Part shown: one piece after another, positions 1 to 7,800 of the stretch
Layout: each line of letters opens with the position of its first letter
Numbering within the stretch: the first letter of the stretch is position 1
Source of the DNA: Armatimonadota bacterium
GTDB taxonomy: Bacteria; Armatimonadota; Chthonomonadetes; Chthonomonadales; Chthonomonadaceae
NCBI GenBank assembly: GCA_026392135.1
Contig: JAPLCR010000412.1
Coordinates: 1-12,493 of the forward strand
Direction: 5' to 3'
Length of the DNA stretch: 12,493 nucleotides
Notes under the pieces: generated by a model
Database searches by the model: none
Told to the model about the DNA's origin: nothing
The model's input: the letters and a program-made list of their open reading frames with translations, nothing else
Made by a program: the position numbers and the translations under genes

Positions 1-49
1 TGAAGGGGCAAGGGTTGGGATGGGGTGGACGGGGCACTGCGGAAACCTT
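1..49 (+). repeat. G-rich dispersed repeat, copy X1 (G-quadruplex motif)
   Basis: A G-rich stretch matches, in inverted orientation, the segment 12189-12239 at the other end of the window. G-runs lie at 5-8, 12-14, 17-19, 22-25 and 31-34, separated by loops of 3, 2, 2 and 5 bases, which fits a G-quadruplex-forming motif on this strand. The copy may continue beyond the left edge. I see no coding sense in it, and its function is unknown. Confidence 0.7.
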
Positions 50-140
50 ACAGTACAGGTTGGAAAAGGACTTATAACGAGAGGCTAATCTGCTACACTC
101 CATGAGAGAGATCTGAGTAGTTCTACTAATCAGGTTGCCG

Positions 141-830
141 TTAAGGTTTGCTCTTCTGCTCTGGACTTTCTATCTTCGGCTTCCACGACAACGTATCCAA
201 AAGGGTATAAGGATAGATTTTGTCATGACCATCCATGAAAGTAATATTTGAGCGTCCAGTATGCCGAAATTTTGCGACATCTTTCATGCCCCCTGAAAAC
301 GATAGCACAGGGGCATCCGCCTCGAACAGAACGGGTATCTTTGTGTAATCTTCATTGGCTAGCTCTGACCAGGAAGCACCTGCGACTGCGGCATTCATTC
401 CAAAACTGAACGGCGTTGTAGCGGATGGGCATTTATGGCTATCCGCTGAGACGTACTTTGGCGCGATGAGTTCTGCCCAACGCTTCGCTGGAGGCATACG
501 CTCATCGTAGTCCTGTGCGTACAAATGTATCGCAAGAGCTAACTGTTTGAGGTTAGAACGACACTTCTGTTCGTCTTGGGTTGTATACGAGCATCCAACG
601 TGCAGTATCGACAACCCAAGCGCAACTATACTCACCACGAAACACGAAGCGGTGAGTACATAGGCGGTCTTCGCTCGGCGCAATTTTACAACGTCGCCGC
701 TGTCGCGAGAACGGTTTAAATAGCGTTGCGTGAATATGCCCGCTATAACGCAGAGGAGAGCAAAGCCCCACACGAAAATCGACCAGCCGTGACTGAGGTT
801 CACAAGAACCTGTTGCAATGTTCTGTTCAT
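141..830 (-). CDS. Two-helix membrane protein with pseudopilin (DUF1559-like) ectodomain
   Basis: The product has 229 residues. Two hydrophobic segments lie at about residues 13-34 and 56-78. The soluble part then shows the hallmark of DUF1559/type II pseudopilin-like proteins: C90-RSNLKQLALAIHLYAQDYDE followed by RMPP, a paired Cys at 134, and a C-terminal F-R-H-x-G...F-M-D-G-H motif (about 188-202). Family members normally start with a type IV prepilin leader (GFTLIELL-like). That leader is absent here and the ectodomain hangs from a two-pass anchor instead. I chose ATG 830 because a strong GGGAGAGGG lies just upstream. An in-frame GTG at 848 would place that ribosome site inside the gene. 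It is the last gene of the left minus-strand block, 62 bp after the hydrolase remnant. Secretion or surface assembly is an inference; it may simply be a membrane-bound DUF1559 relative. Confidence 0.8.
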   Translation of the reverse strand: MNRTLQQVLVNLSHGWSIFVWGFALLCVIAGIFTQRYLNRSRDSGDVVKLRRAKTAYVLTASCFVVSIVALGLSILHVGCSYTTQDEQKCRSNLKQLALAIHLYAQDYDERMPPAKRWAELIAPKYVSADSHKCPSATTPFSFGMNAAVAGASWSELANEDYTKIPVLFEADAPVLSFSGGMKDVAKFRHTGRSNITFMDGHDKIYPYTLLDTLSWKPKIESPEQKSKP

Positions 831-892
831 TGTATAGCCCTCTCCCACCGCGCCTGCATTAGCCTGTGCTTCCCCAACGGCTACATACTACC

Positions 893-1564
893 CTACTTAG
901 GCAGAACATGAAACGTAAGGTACGACTCCTTGCCCATCTCGTGGAAGAGGGTCTGCTTCGCCTTAACCATGCGCGTACCCGTCGCAATGTCCTCGCCGGT
1001 GTTCAGGTTGCGGTCATAGATAGGGAAGCAGGAGGAGGTTATCACAACGCGGAGGCGGTGTCCCTTCTGAAAGACGTGTCCTAGCGACCAGAGGTCTATC
1101 TCATATTCGGCGGTCTCGTTAGGAGTGAGGAGTTCCGGCTTCTCGAACGACTTCCGAAACCGCGCCCGAATAATGCCCTGCACCAGTGCCAGCGACTTCC
1201 CATTTGGCAATACGTCGCTCACGTAGGCGTACCAGTCGGTATCTTTCGCGCTCGTGCTTGCTGTAATGTGAAGTGAAATGGGACCAGCCACAATCACATC
1301 CGACTCAAGTTTTGCGGACGAGTAGACTAGCATATCTGCGTCTTAGCCGTAATTTTCTGCCCGCCTAGAGAGAGACTGCTCGTAGGTGGTACTGCCCTGC
1401 GCGTCCATTTTGAACGTGTAGGTTCCGATGTCGTTATCCTGAATGTTCAGAACGAACTTACCAGAGTCTGGTTTCTGTGCGAAGGCTGGCGCGAGTACGA
1501 CGATGAGACTCGCGATAGCCAAAAACTGCCCTATGGGGCGGAATGGTCGAAACATTTGCTTCAT
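893..1564 (-). pseudogene. Remnant of secreted CocE/NonD-type hydrolase (X-Pro dipeptidyl-peptidase C-terminal domain)
   Basis: Translation from ATG 1564 (AAGGAG seven bases upstream) gives a signal peptide (hydrophobic core about residues 11-28, ending PAFAQ) and about 40 further residues. An in-frame TAA follows at 1343-1345. Reading on in the same frame, from about 1342 to the TAG at 893-895, gives about 150 residues resembling the beta-sandwich C-terminal domain of CocE/NonD and X-Pro dipeptidyl-peptidase hydrolases (MLVYSSAKLESDVIVAGP; D-T-D-W; G-I-I-R-A-R-F-R; G-H-R-L-R-V-V-I). The whole alpha/beta-hydrolase catalytic domain is missing; intact members are usually 550-650 residues and this reading gives about 220 codons. 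I read it as a gene that lost its middle and also acquired a stop. The 73-residue N-terminal piece could still be made as a tiny secreted protein. It lies 11 bp after the SdpI-like gene, whose stop codon overlaps the ribosome site. Confidence 0.75.
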
Positions 1565-1575
1565 GCGTAGACTCC

Positions 1576-1914
1576 TTAAAAGGTGCGGAGGTATCGAGCG
1601 GTTACAATTAGCCCCCGAAACAGGTCTAATACGAGAATAGTAGTGCACGCGGCGACGTAGAACTCAAGCTTCATACCGGGAACAAAAGCCAGTGCGAACG
1701 CCGCAAGGATAACGCGCAGTCCGGTTTTATACATCTCCTTCCCGCTATATTCGTTGACGGGATACCAGATGTTTGGGCTAGAGAGCGTTTTGGGAACACG
1801 GAAGCCGTACCAGTTATTGGGCGGTACGCGCCTTTGGATGAGCGGGACGGAGATGCCTAGAAACATCAGCCCCAAGCCTACGTACAGAATGAGCATTGAA
1901 AACAGAGGATTCAT
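1576..1914 (-). CDS. SdpI-family small membrane protein
   Basis: A 112-residue protein with three predicted membrane segments (about 4-24, 64-80, 84-106). Between the first two is the SdpI-family signature: R-R-V-P-P-N-N-W-Y-G-F-R-V-P-K-T-L, then a W-Y-P-V-N-E-Y-S-G stretch (about 28-58). In Bacillus subtilis, SdpI is the immunity and signal-sensing protein against the SdpC killing peptide and is encoded next to the ArsR-type repressor SdpR. Most short homologues in other phyla have no known function. Here a winged-helix regulator lies just upstream on the same strand, which supports an SdpR-SdpI-like regulatory pair, but no SdpABC-like genes are visible. Start ATG 1914 has AAGGAG eight bases upstream. 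The TAA overlaps the ribosome site of the next reading frame, so both were probably co-transcribed. Confidence 0.85.
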   Translation of the reverse strand: MNPLFSMLILYVGLGLMFLGISVPLIQRRVPPNNWYGFRVPKTLSSPNIWYPVNEYSGKEMYKTGLRVILAAFALAFVPGMKLEFYVAACTTILVLDLFRGLIVTARYLRTF

Positions 1915-2000
1915 CGTTCTTACTCCTTAACAGCCGCAATATCCCCTCTCAGCACTGCGTACATCCCTCGCCAATACAGAGAAGGAGTGTCTGAAAGGTG

Positions 2001-2059
2001 ATTACAATTTCGTAAAGGTTATTTACTAAAGGACGTTTTAGTAAAGGTCATTTAGTAAA
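2001..2059 (-). promoter_or_regulatory. Candidate operator and promoter upstream of the SdpI-like gene
   Basis: A perfect 9-bp inverted repeat, TTTACTAAA at 2022-2030 and TTTAGTAAA at 2037-2045, is spaced by 6 bp. A further TTTAGTAAA copy lies at 2051-2059. On the minus strand a plausible promoter reads TTTAGT (-35, 2025-2030), an 18-bp spacer, then TGTAAT (-10, 2001-2006), so the palindrome sits over the -35 element. This is the layout expected for repressor control, probably by the winged-helix regulator encoded next door, though that link is inferred. Nothing else obvious lies in the 254-bp gap 1915-2168. Confidence 0.55.
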
Positions 2060-2168
2060 GTGACTGCGTACCGCTTCGCCTCTCCTCCTAGAAGAGTGAA
2101 GACACACAGGCGTACAAGCAGCGTTCAAAACACCCGCTTCGCACTATGGAAGGACAAGCCCTCTCTCT

Positions 2169-2726
2169 TCACGACGACTCTTTTTCAGATTCCGTTTCAG
2201 CAGTTTCAGGAAACAGTATCGTCGAGAGCATAAATCGGCGTTTACCCTCTCCGGGCGTGTAGACATCCATTGCGGTAACGGCATCTCGAAATTTGGCGGA
2301 GAGGCTCTCCTTATCCTCATTTGTGAGATAGAGGTAGGTTGCTGAGTAGCTCACGGTCTGCCCAATCTTCTCCGTCTGCTCGTTTTGGAGATAGGCTTGG
2401 TATGAGGGCAAAAGGGAGGAGAGAAACGCCTGAAAATAGCGGTAGTGGTCTTCTTTAGTCGCCTTCATAAACTCCTCTCGCGAGATACGAGCGTTCTCTT
2501 CGACTACCGCGTAGACCTTCTCAACCGCGCCGCGCACTCTGTTCTCGCGCACTACCTTCAGCACACCAACCTCCACTAGCCGCGCCAGATGACGGTACAG
2601 CGAGGCTTGTGCTACAGAGGGCAGTGCCTGTGCTATCTCTTGCGGGGTTACCTCGCGCCCTGATACCACCCAGAGTATCTGTAGGCGTACAGGGTGCAGG
2701 ATAGTTTCCATAAGTGACTGCGGCAT
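2169..2726 (-). CDS. ArsR-like winged-helix transcriptional regulator
   Basis: A 185-residue protein. The N-terminal 75 residues form an ArsR/HTH_20-type winged helix: H-P-V-R-L-Q-I-L (11-18), T-P-Q-E-I-A-Q-A-L, a recognition helix around Q40-A-S-L-Y-R-H-L-A-R-L50, and a wing ending R-V-R-G-A-V-E-K-V-Y-A-V. No metal-binding Cys motif of classical ArsR sensors is present. The C-terminal half (about 80-175) is a helical region (E-D-H-Y-R-Y-F-Q-A-F) typical of longer members of this regulator type and may sense a ligand or dimerise. ATG 2726 has AAGGAG about six bases upstream and a near-consensus promoter at 2760-2788. It precedes an SdpI-family gene whose upstream gap holds a palindrome. Control of that gene, and autoregulation, are likely but inferred. 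Confidence 0.85.
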   Translation of the reverse strand: MPQSLMETILHPVRLQILWVVSGREVTPQEIAQALPSVAQASLYRHLARLVEVGVLKVVRENRVRGAVEKVYAVVEENARISREEFMKATKEDHYRYFQAFLSSLLPSYQAYLQNEQTEKIGQTVSYSATYLYLTNEDKESLSAKFRDAVTAMDVYTPGEGKRRFMLSTILFPETAETESEKESS

Positions 2727-2745
2727 TCTGTCTCCTTCCTATAAC

Positions 2746-2788
2746 TATTCTCATAAATGATTATATTACCAAAAATGATAATTGTCAA
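2746..2788 (-). promoter_or_regulatory. Near-perfect sigma70-type promoter of the winged-helix regulator
   Basis: On the minus strand TTGACA (2783-2788) and TATAAT (2760-2765) are separated by exactly 17 bp, matching the housekeeping consensus. Two imperfect direct repeats sharing an ATCATTT core, 18 bp apart, cover the spacer (2764-2779) and the region just past the -10 (2746-2761). They are candidate operator half-sites for autoregulation. The ATG lies about 34 bp downstream of the -10, leaving a short leader. Confidence 0.75.
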
Positions 2789-2865
2789 GTGCATCTACAT
2801 CGACTGAAAGCGGGAGGCTTATCGCACTGACCCAACTACCCTCTCTCAATGCACCCCACCCTACC

Positions 2866-3036
2866 CTTCACAAAGCTCATTGGGGTATGTATTTTGAGCG
2901 ATGAGATAGGGGAGGCTTATCTGTACCCGCCCTCATCCCGTCCTGCGGACACCCTTCTCCCAATTCTGGGCGAAGGGCTTGACCTATAGGTGGTTTTGTA
3001 TAGCAGTTCACAAAATCCGTACATACCCCTGTGAAG
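2866..3036. repeat. MITE-like imperfect inverted repeat, 171 bp
   Basis: The left end reads CTTCACA, a short insertion, then GGGGTATGTA and TTTTG. The right end, read on the opposite strand, gives CTTCACA, GGGGTATGTA, a 4-base insertion, then TTTTG. The arms therefore agree over about 22 bases apart from two indels. The interior contains palindromic unit A. No transposase is encoded, so if it is mobile it would depend on an enzyme made elsewhere. I see no clear target-site duplication. Confidence 0.5.
2929..2981 (+). repeat. Palindromic dispersed repeat, unit A
   Basis: A C-rich unit beginning CGCCCTCATCCC and containing the hairpin CCCTTC...TCCCA...TGGG...GAAGGG. Most of it reappears in inverted orientation as unit C at 3359-3409. 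The hairpin core also recurs as unit B. Confidence 0.65.
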
Positions 3037-3065
3037 CCCCTCACAAGAGGAGACTTTTGGGTGGT

Positions 3066-3194
3066 GCGAGGTTGTAAAGCTGGTCTCGTTATACCATTAG
3101 GGGCGCGAGGCTGTTTACGCCCCCTATCCCCAGCCCTTTCCCCCGTTCGACACGGGAGAAAGGGAGCAGGTTGCGCGAGGCTGTAACGCTGGTC
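3066..3194 (+). repeat. Short direct repeats with GCGAGG-TGT core
   Basis: A 20-bp unit, GCGAGGTTGTAAAGCTGGTC at 3066-3085, recurs with two changes at 3175-3194. A shorter relative lies at about 3105-3120. A palindrome (CCCTTTC at 3134-3140 against GAAAGGG at 3158-3164, extended by CCCCG/CGGG) sits between the second and third units. The role is unknown. Confidence 0.5.
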
Positions 3195-3230
3195 GTGTTA
3201 GTTCTTACACTCACCTTACGCAGTAAGTAG

Positions 3231-3272
3231 CCCTCAACCCCTAGCCCCTTCTCCCAATACTGGGCGAAGGGG
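3231..3272 (+). repeat. Palindromic dispersed repeat, unit B
   Basis: CCCCTTC (3245-3251) pairs with GAAGGGG (3266-3272), and CCCA (3253-3256) with TGGG (3261-3264), giving a stable hairpin. It shares the TCTCCCAAT-TGGGCGAAGGG core with unit A and sits in the same orientation. Confidence 0.6.
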
Positions 3273-3358
3273 AACTAAGGCGACCAGTTTACCGGGTTTC
3301 TCCCCTGTCTTGGGTTCCAAAAAGCGAAATGTCCCATCTACAGACCTTTCAGACAGGC

Positions 3359-3409
3359 TCCCTCGCCCAGAATTGGGAGAGGGATGTCCGTTAGGACAGG
3401 GTGAGGGCT
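3359..3409 (-). repeat. Palindromic dispersed repeat, unit C (inverted copy of A)
   Basis: Read on the minus strand, this matches unit A along nearly its whole length, including the GTCC-GGAC inner motif and the CCCTC flank. It lies 30 bp beyond the Fic stop codon, so its hairpin could also act as a transcript end for the long minus-strand array, although no T-tract follows. Confidence 0.6.
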
Positions 3410-3438
3410 AGTTCAGATACTCTGCGTAACATGAGTTC

Positions 3439-4836
3439 TTACAGATGTTTTCGCCACTCGTTCAGCCCTGCGATTATCGCGGCATCTAGCCATTTGTCGT
3501 AGCGTTTCAAGACGTTTTCGGGTAGTTCAACACTCCCGAATCGAAAGGTATCATTCTCAAATATATCTGGAAATACTTGATTTGAATACTCTAATCGTGG
3601 CTCCTTTTTTATTTCTCTTGCAAACGGTGAAAGGATTGAAGGACTGAGTGAATTTTGTCTTGCGGCATCCCATGCCTGTTCCTCTCGTGTTTTTTGCGGG
3701 TTATGTACTGGTCTAAGAGCCATTACCAATATTTTGAAATCTGCCTTAACCTCAACCACAATAGGCACTGTGTATTCTGTTTGCGTGTGCGTCCACAGAA
3801 TTTCATAGTAGCTCTCTTTAGTAGTACTTGAAAAACGGAGGGAGACTCTCCTCTTATCTTGACTTTCAGTAACAAGAAATTTCCAGTCAGTTATGCTTGC
3901 TTGTTCGGCAAGGAGTTTTTGTGTCTCCCCAAACCCGCTCTTCGTTCGTCCTTCCAAAAGGGCTAGGGTCTGCTTCACTTGCGTTAATGCGGTTGCGTGA
4001 TTGCCAATAGCCGCCACCGCATCCTCAATACTCGGTTTCTCCATCTCCTCCATCAATACCTCCTCCAAAGCGTCAAGGTAGGGTATGCTCTGGTCGCGGT
4101 CTATAGTCAGCGGAAACCAGTTATCCCGCAGGAAAATCAGGGAGGCTAAGGTTCGCGCCACCCGCCCGTTCCCGTCCTGAAACGGGTGTATCTGCGTAAA
4201 GCGATGGTGCAACCACGCCGCCTCTATTTCGGGCGGAACCTGCTCCTCTACATGGCGCAAGTGCAACTCTATCAGGCTATCCATTTCGGATTGAACCTGC
4301 TCTGGCGGACAGTAGCAGTGGGCTACTCCGTCCTCTCTGGAGGGGTTGTTCGGGTATTTTTTCCACTCGCCGCGTAGTAGTGCTACCTGCTGGAGATTGC
4401 CGAACTGGTCGTATGCATCGCACGTCTTTTGGTGGCGCGTCAGGGCTTGGTGCAACTCCTTGATATAACTTGTGGAGAGCGAACGCTCCTGCCGTATGAA
4501 AGTATGCAAGCCTTCCAGCGTCGCTTGATGGTCGCGCAGGAGGCGAATAATCTCTTCCGACGACTTATGAGTCGTTCCGTGCGGAATATAACTCGCCTCC
4601 AGCCCCTTCTCAACTAGCATTTGAGTTATACCTCTATCAATATGATAGAGGTTCTCAATAATGCCCGTCTCAATAGACCACTGCCGCGCCTGCTCTTTGT
4701 TGAATTTTTCGAGGGCTTTCGTGCCTTGCAATCGCTCCCGGTGTTCGCGCCATGCGTCTTTCAGCCCTGCCAACTCTGTAGAGGCGAACTCTTCCCACCC
4801 CGGTTTCAGGTCTTGAATTGGCTCCCAAGTCTGCAT
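3439..4836 (-). CDS. Fic-domain protein (class II, likely AMP-transferase)
   Basis: A 465-residue protein. The catalytic Fic motif H217-P-F-Q-D-G-N-G-R-V-A-R228 matches HxFx(D/E)GNGRxxR completely, with the nucleotide-binding Gly/Asn/Arg and catalytic His present. An N-terminal inhibitory-helix motif (S/T)xxxE(G/N) is seen as T57-G-I-I-E61-N62, placing it in class II, where the inhibitory helix is in the same chain. Such enzymes usually transfer AMP (less often other groups) to Ser/Thr/Tyr of target proteins. Residues about 300-465 match no domain I know, and the DNA encoding them is distinctly AT-richer (sampled blocks 32-42% GC against about 60% in the Fic core), suggesting a separate origin. 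ATG 4836 has GAGG five bases upstream. The gene starts 22 bp after the large cytochrome-domain gene and is the last of the minus-strand array. Confidence 0.9.
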   Translation of the reverse strand: MQTWEPIQDLKPGWEEFASTELAGLKDAWREHRERLQGTKALEKFNKEQARQWSIETGIIENLYHIDRGITQMLVEKGLEASYIPHGTTHKSSEEIIRLLRDHQATLEGLHTFIRQERSLSTSYIKELHQALTRHQKTCDAYDQFGNLQQVALLRGEWKKYPNNPSREDGVAHCYCPPEQVQSEMDSLIELHLRHVEEQVPPEIEAAWLHHRFTQIHPFQDGNGRVARTLASLIFLRDNWFPLTIDRDQSIPYLDALEEVLMEEMEKPSIEDAVAAIGNHATALTQVKQTLALLEGRTKSGFGETQKLLAEQASITDWKFLVTESQDKRRVSLRFSSTTKESYYEILWTHTQTEYTVPIVVEVKADFKILVMALRPVHNPQKTREEQAWDAARQNSLSPSILSPFAREIKKEPRLEYSNQVFPDIFENDTFRFGSVELPENVLKRYDKWLDAAIIAGLNEWRKHL

Positions 4837-4858
4837 ACGCCTCGCCTATCTTTACCCG

Positions 4859-7800
4859 TCAGTCCACATAGATAAACTCGTTGCACGCCATGAGTGCATG
4901 GCAGAGACTTGTCCATATTTTTTGGCTACGCTTTACCGCGTCGGTTTCTGATTTCGGGAGGGCACTCTCTAGTTTCTGCATATACTGGATAGCACGGGCG
5001 ACCTCTTGAGGAGTTGGGCTACGCCCAATAGCGGTGAGGTAGGCGAACTGTAGGCGTGCGGTATCGTTTGGGAGTGTCTGCTTGAGAACGGTATCTGCGA
5101 ACTTATGCGCCTGCTCCATTGCGAAGGGGCTATTCAGCTGGTAGAGAGCTTGGGGGGCAATGGTAGTCGAAGAGCGTTGGGCATTTACCAGAGAGGGCTC
5201 TCCGTAGTCGAAGGTCTGAAACATATCGAAGAGGGCGTTTCGGATTATGGGGAGGTAGAGGCTACGGCGCGGCGCATTGTACCTTGCTCCATTGCCCGAC
5301 TGGTCGTTGGTTACGTAGTCGTTGTTTGGGGTGTTCAGCAGACTGCCCCCTAGCGTGGTATCTAGTTGCCCCGAAACGGCGAGAAGCGAGTCTCGCAACG
5401 GCTCTGCCTCAAGGCGTTTGCGCTTCTTCTTTCCAAAGAGGCGGTTATCGGGGTCGAGAGTATCCGCTTTGGGGTCGCCCTTGCCGCTCATCTGATAGGT
5501 ATTCGAGAGCAGAAGGATCTTCTGTATCTTTTTGAACGACCATCCTTGTTCCATGAACGTAGCGGAGAGCCAGTCTAGCAGCTCTTTATGTACTGGGCGG
5601 TCTCCGAGCAGCCCGTAGTTGTCGGGCGTTCGCACTAAGCCGTCTGAGAAGAGGTACTGCCAGATACGGTTGACGGCAACACGTGCTGTAAGGGGGTTCT
5701 GTTTGCCAGCTATCCATTCGGCGAGTTCGAGCCGCCCGCTACGGTTATCTGCAAGCTTTGGAAAACGCTCTCCCCCCAGTACCTGTACGACACCACGCGA
5801 AGCCTCGTCACCTAGTGTAAGGGTGTTGCCGCGGAGGTGGACGCGGCAGTTTTCGATTTTGCCCTCTTCTACTGCCATTGCGACCGGGAGTTTGGGAGCC
5901 TCTTTGTTAAGGGTGTCGAGGCTTTTCTGTGCATTCTGAACAGTCTCACCACCCTCTTTGGAGTAGAAGCGTTCTGCCTTTTCGGGCAGTTTGAAGAGGC
6001 TGTTGGGGTCGTGTAGTGTTTTGCGAACCGTTTCAAGGTTAGCATCGCTGAGTTTTTCGGGCTGTTTCTCTGCACTCCAACGTGCCTCTACCTCGTCGAA
6101 CAGTTGGATATAGGCTTGGAAGACCTCTGAGAGGTTTTTGGGGCGTAGGGTTTGGAACTGCTTTGTGATGGCTAGAGCAGGAGGCTTAGGCAGCCCTTTG
6201 CCTTGCGCGATGCTCTCCGCAAGCGCACGTGCTTCTGTCTCAAAGTTCTCTTCTGAGAGATGTGTGAAGGCGTAGAGTGCGCCGAAGATTGGGTCGTCTT
6301 TGCGGCTTTTGAGTGCGCTTGCCCAGTGGGCGACTATCTCAGGGACGAGCGAACCATCCGGGGCGGCGGTGAGGCGCGGTTGATTCTTGCGCTGTCGGGG
6401 TTCTGGCGCAGGAACGACGAGGATTTTGTCTATGTGCGGGATAGCGTTTTCTTGGTCGAGCCTTAGGGTATTTTTACCCGCCTTGAGGCGATAGAGACCC
6501 TGAATTTCCCAACGTTGTCCGTCGGGGAAAAAGCTTCCTGTATTTGTGGTGCAGGCGCGTTCATTCACCTTTTGGTCGTTGATTTTCAGGCGGATGGGTC
6601 GTACTTCAGCGGAGCCGTAGCGCATCTCCAACTGATACATCCCCTCTTTCGGAACGGTGAAGTCCCACTCTGCAAAGTTGGGCGACGTAACGCTATGCAC
6701 AATGCCGATTCCCTTGCCGTAGTTGTCCGCATCGCGTCCTAAGTTACCGCGTGCGTAGGCTTCTGCCTCCAGCAGCACATCACCGGGTTTGCGCGGTAGG
6801 TCGGCTTGTGAGGTTGCCCCACCACGTTCGGCTAAATCCCAGCCTGCAAGGAGATACTTTCCTGCTTTGGCATAGTGAAGTGTGAGTAGCTCCGCGTTCG
6901 CGTTGCGCCTTGCGGTGTCTAGGGTACTCTCGACCAGTTTCTTTTTTGCGATGTAGGCGTTTTGCGCCTCCGTATCTGCTTTGGTAGGAACAGGGCGCTC
7001 CATCCATTCCGATACGAAACCGAGGTTCGCCATTGTGCGGGTGCTTTTGAAGATGCCCGCCAACGCGTAGTAGTCTTTGGTGGCGATTGGGTCGAACTTA
7101 TGATCGTGACAACGGGCGCAGGCGATAGTCAAGCCCAGAAACGCTTTGCTTGTCACCTCTATCTGTTCGTCTACGATATCCATTACCATCTTAGGCTTAT
7201 CTTGCTCGGCAAGGACTTTGGGACCTAATACAAGAAAGCCTGTCGCTATGAGGTTTTGGCTACGCTCCTCCTCCGTCTTAAAGGGAAGCAGGTCGCCTGC
7301 CAACTGTTCGTGTATAAACTGGGTGTAGGGCTTATCTTGATTGAAGGAGTTGACCACGTAATCTCGATAGCGATAGGCGTATCCGAAGGCTTTGTTCTCA
7401 TCTAGCCCGTTCGAGTCGGCGTAACGCACTACGTCTAGCCAGTGCCGCCCCCAACGCTCTCCATAGTGTACGGAGGCTTGCAGGCGTTCTACCACCTTCT
7501 CGAAGGCGTTCGGTGATTTATCGGCAAGAAAGTCTTGGATCTCTTTTGGAGTGGGGGGCAGCCCTATGAGGTCGAAGGTAGCACGTCGTATAAGGGTGCG
7601 CTTATCGGCTGATAAGGCGGGCTTAATGCCTTTCGCTTCCAGCTTGGAGAGGATGAAAGCGTCTACGGGGTTCTTGACCCATGCTTTGTTCTTTACAGCT
7701 GGTACTCGCGGCTTTTGCACAGGGACAAACGACCAGAACTGCCTCTGCTCAGGGGTTAGGACAAAGGGTTTCGCCCCTGCTGCTACAGCTCCGCCCGCTT

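Larger units (their letters stand above)
2767..3438. other. Gene-free, repeat-dense intergenic island
   Basis: No credible reading frame was found on either strand over about 670 bp between the regulator and the Fic gene. Apart from the regulator promoter at its left edge, the stretch is filled with short palindromes and repeat copies: an imperfect inverted repeat of 171 bp (2866-3036), three related palindromic units (2929-2981, 3231-3272, 3359-3409), a separate palindrome at 3134-3164, and repeated GCGAGG-T/C-TGT units between 3066 and 3194. The sequence GGGAGGCTTATC or a close form also occurs twice (about 2812-2823 and 2910-2921). It looks like an accumulation zone for REP- or MITE-like elements. 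Confidence 0.7.

Noticed and set aside
831..848. Longer start (GTG 848) for the pseudopilin-like gene
   Set aside because: The codons 848-831 contain the GGGAGAGGG ribosome site for ATG 830.
1565..1648. Longer N-terminus of the hydrolase remnant starting at 1648
   Set aside because: It would overlap the SdpI-like gene by 73 bp and put the signal peptide 28 residues in; ATG 1564 has AAGGAG and begins directly with the signal peptide.
3066..3194. Repeated GCGAGG-TGT units considered as a CRISPR array
   Set aside because: Only two good copies and one partial copy, spacing uneven (39 and 70 bp between starts), and no cas genes in the window.
3100..3200. Stem-rich stretch considered as a tRNA or structured RNA
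   Set aside because: No acceptor/anticodon/T-arm pattern and no CCA end; the palindromes match the dispersed repeat families instead.
5619..5939. A 106-codon plus-strand open frame inside the cytochrome-domain gene
   Set aside because: Low-complexity Ser/Arg/Pro-rich translation with no ribosome site, opposite a clear 1116-residue gene.
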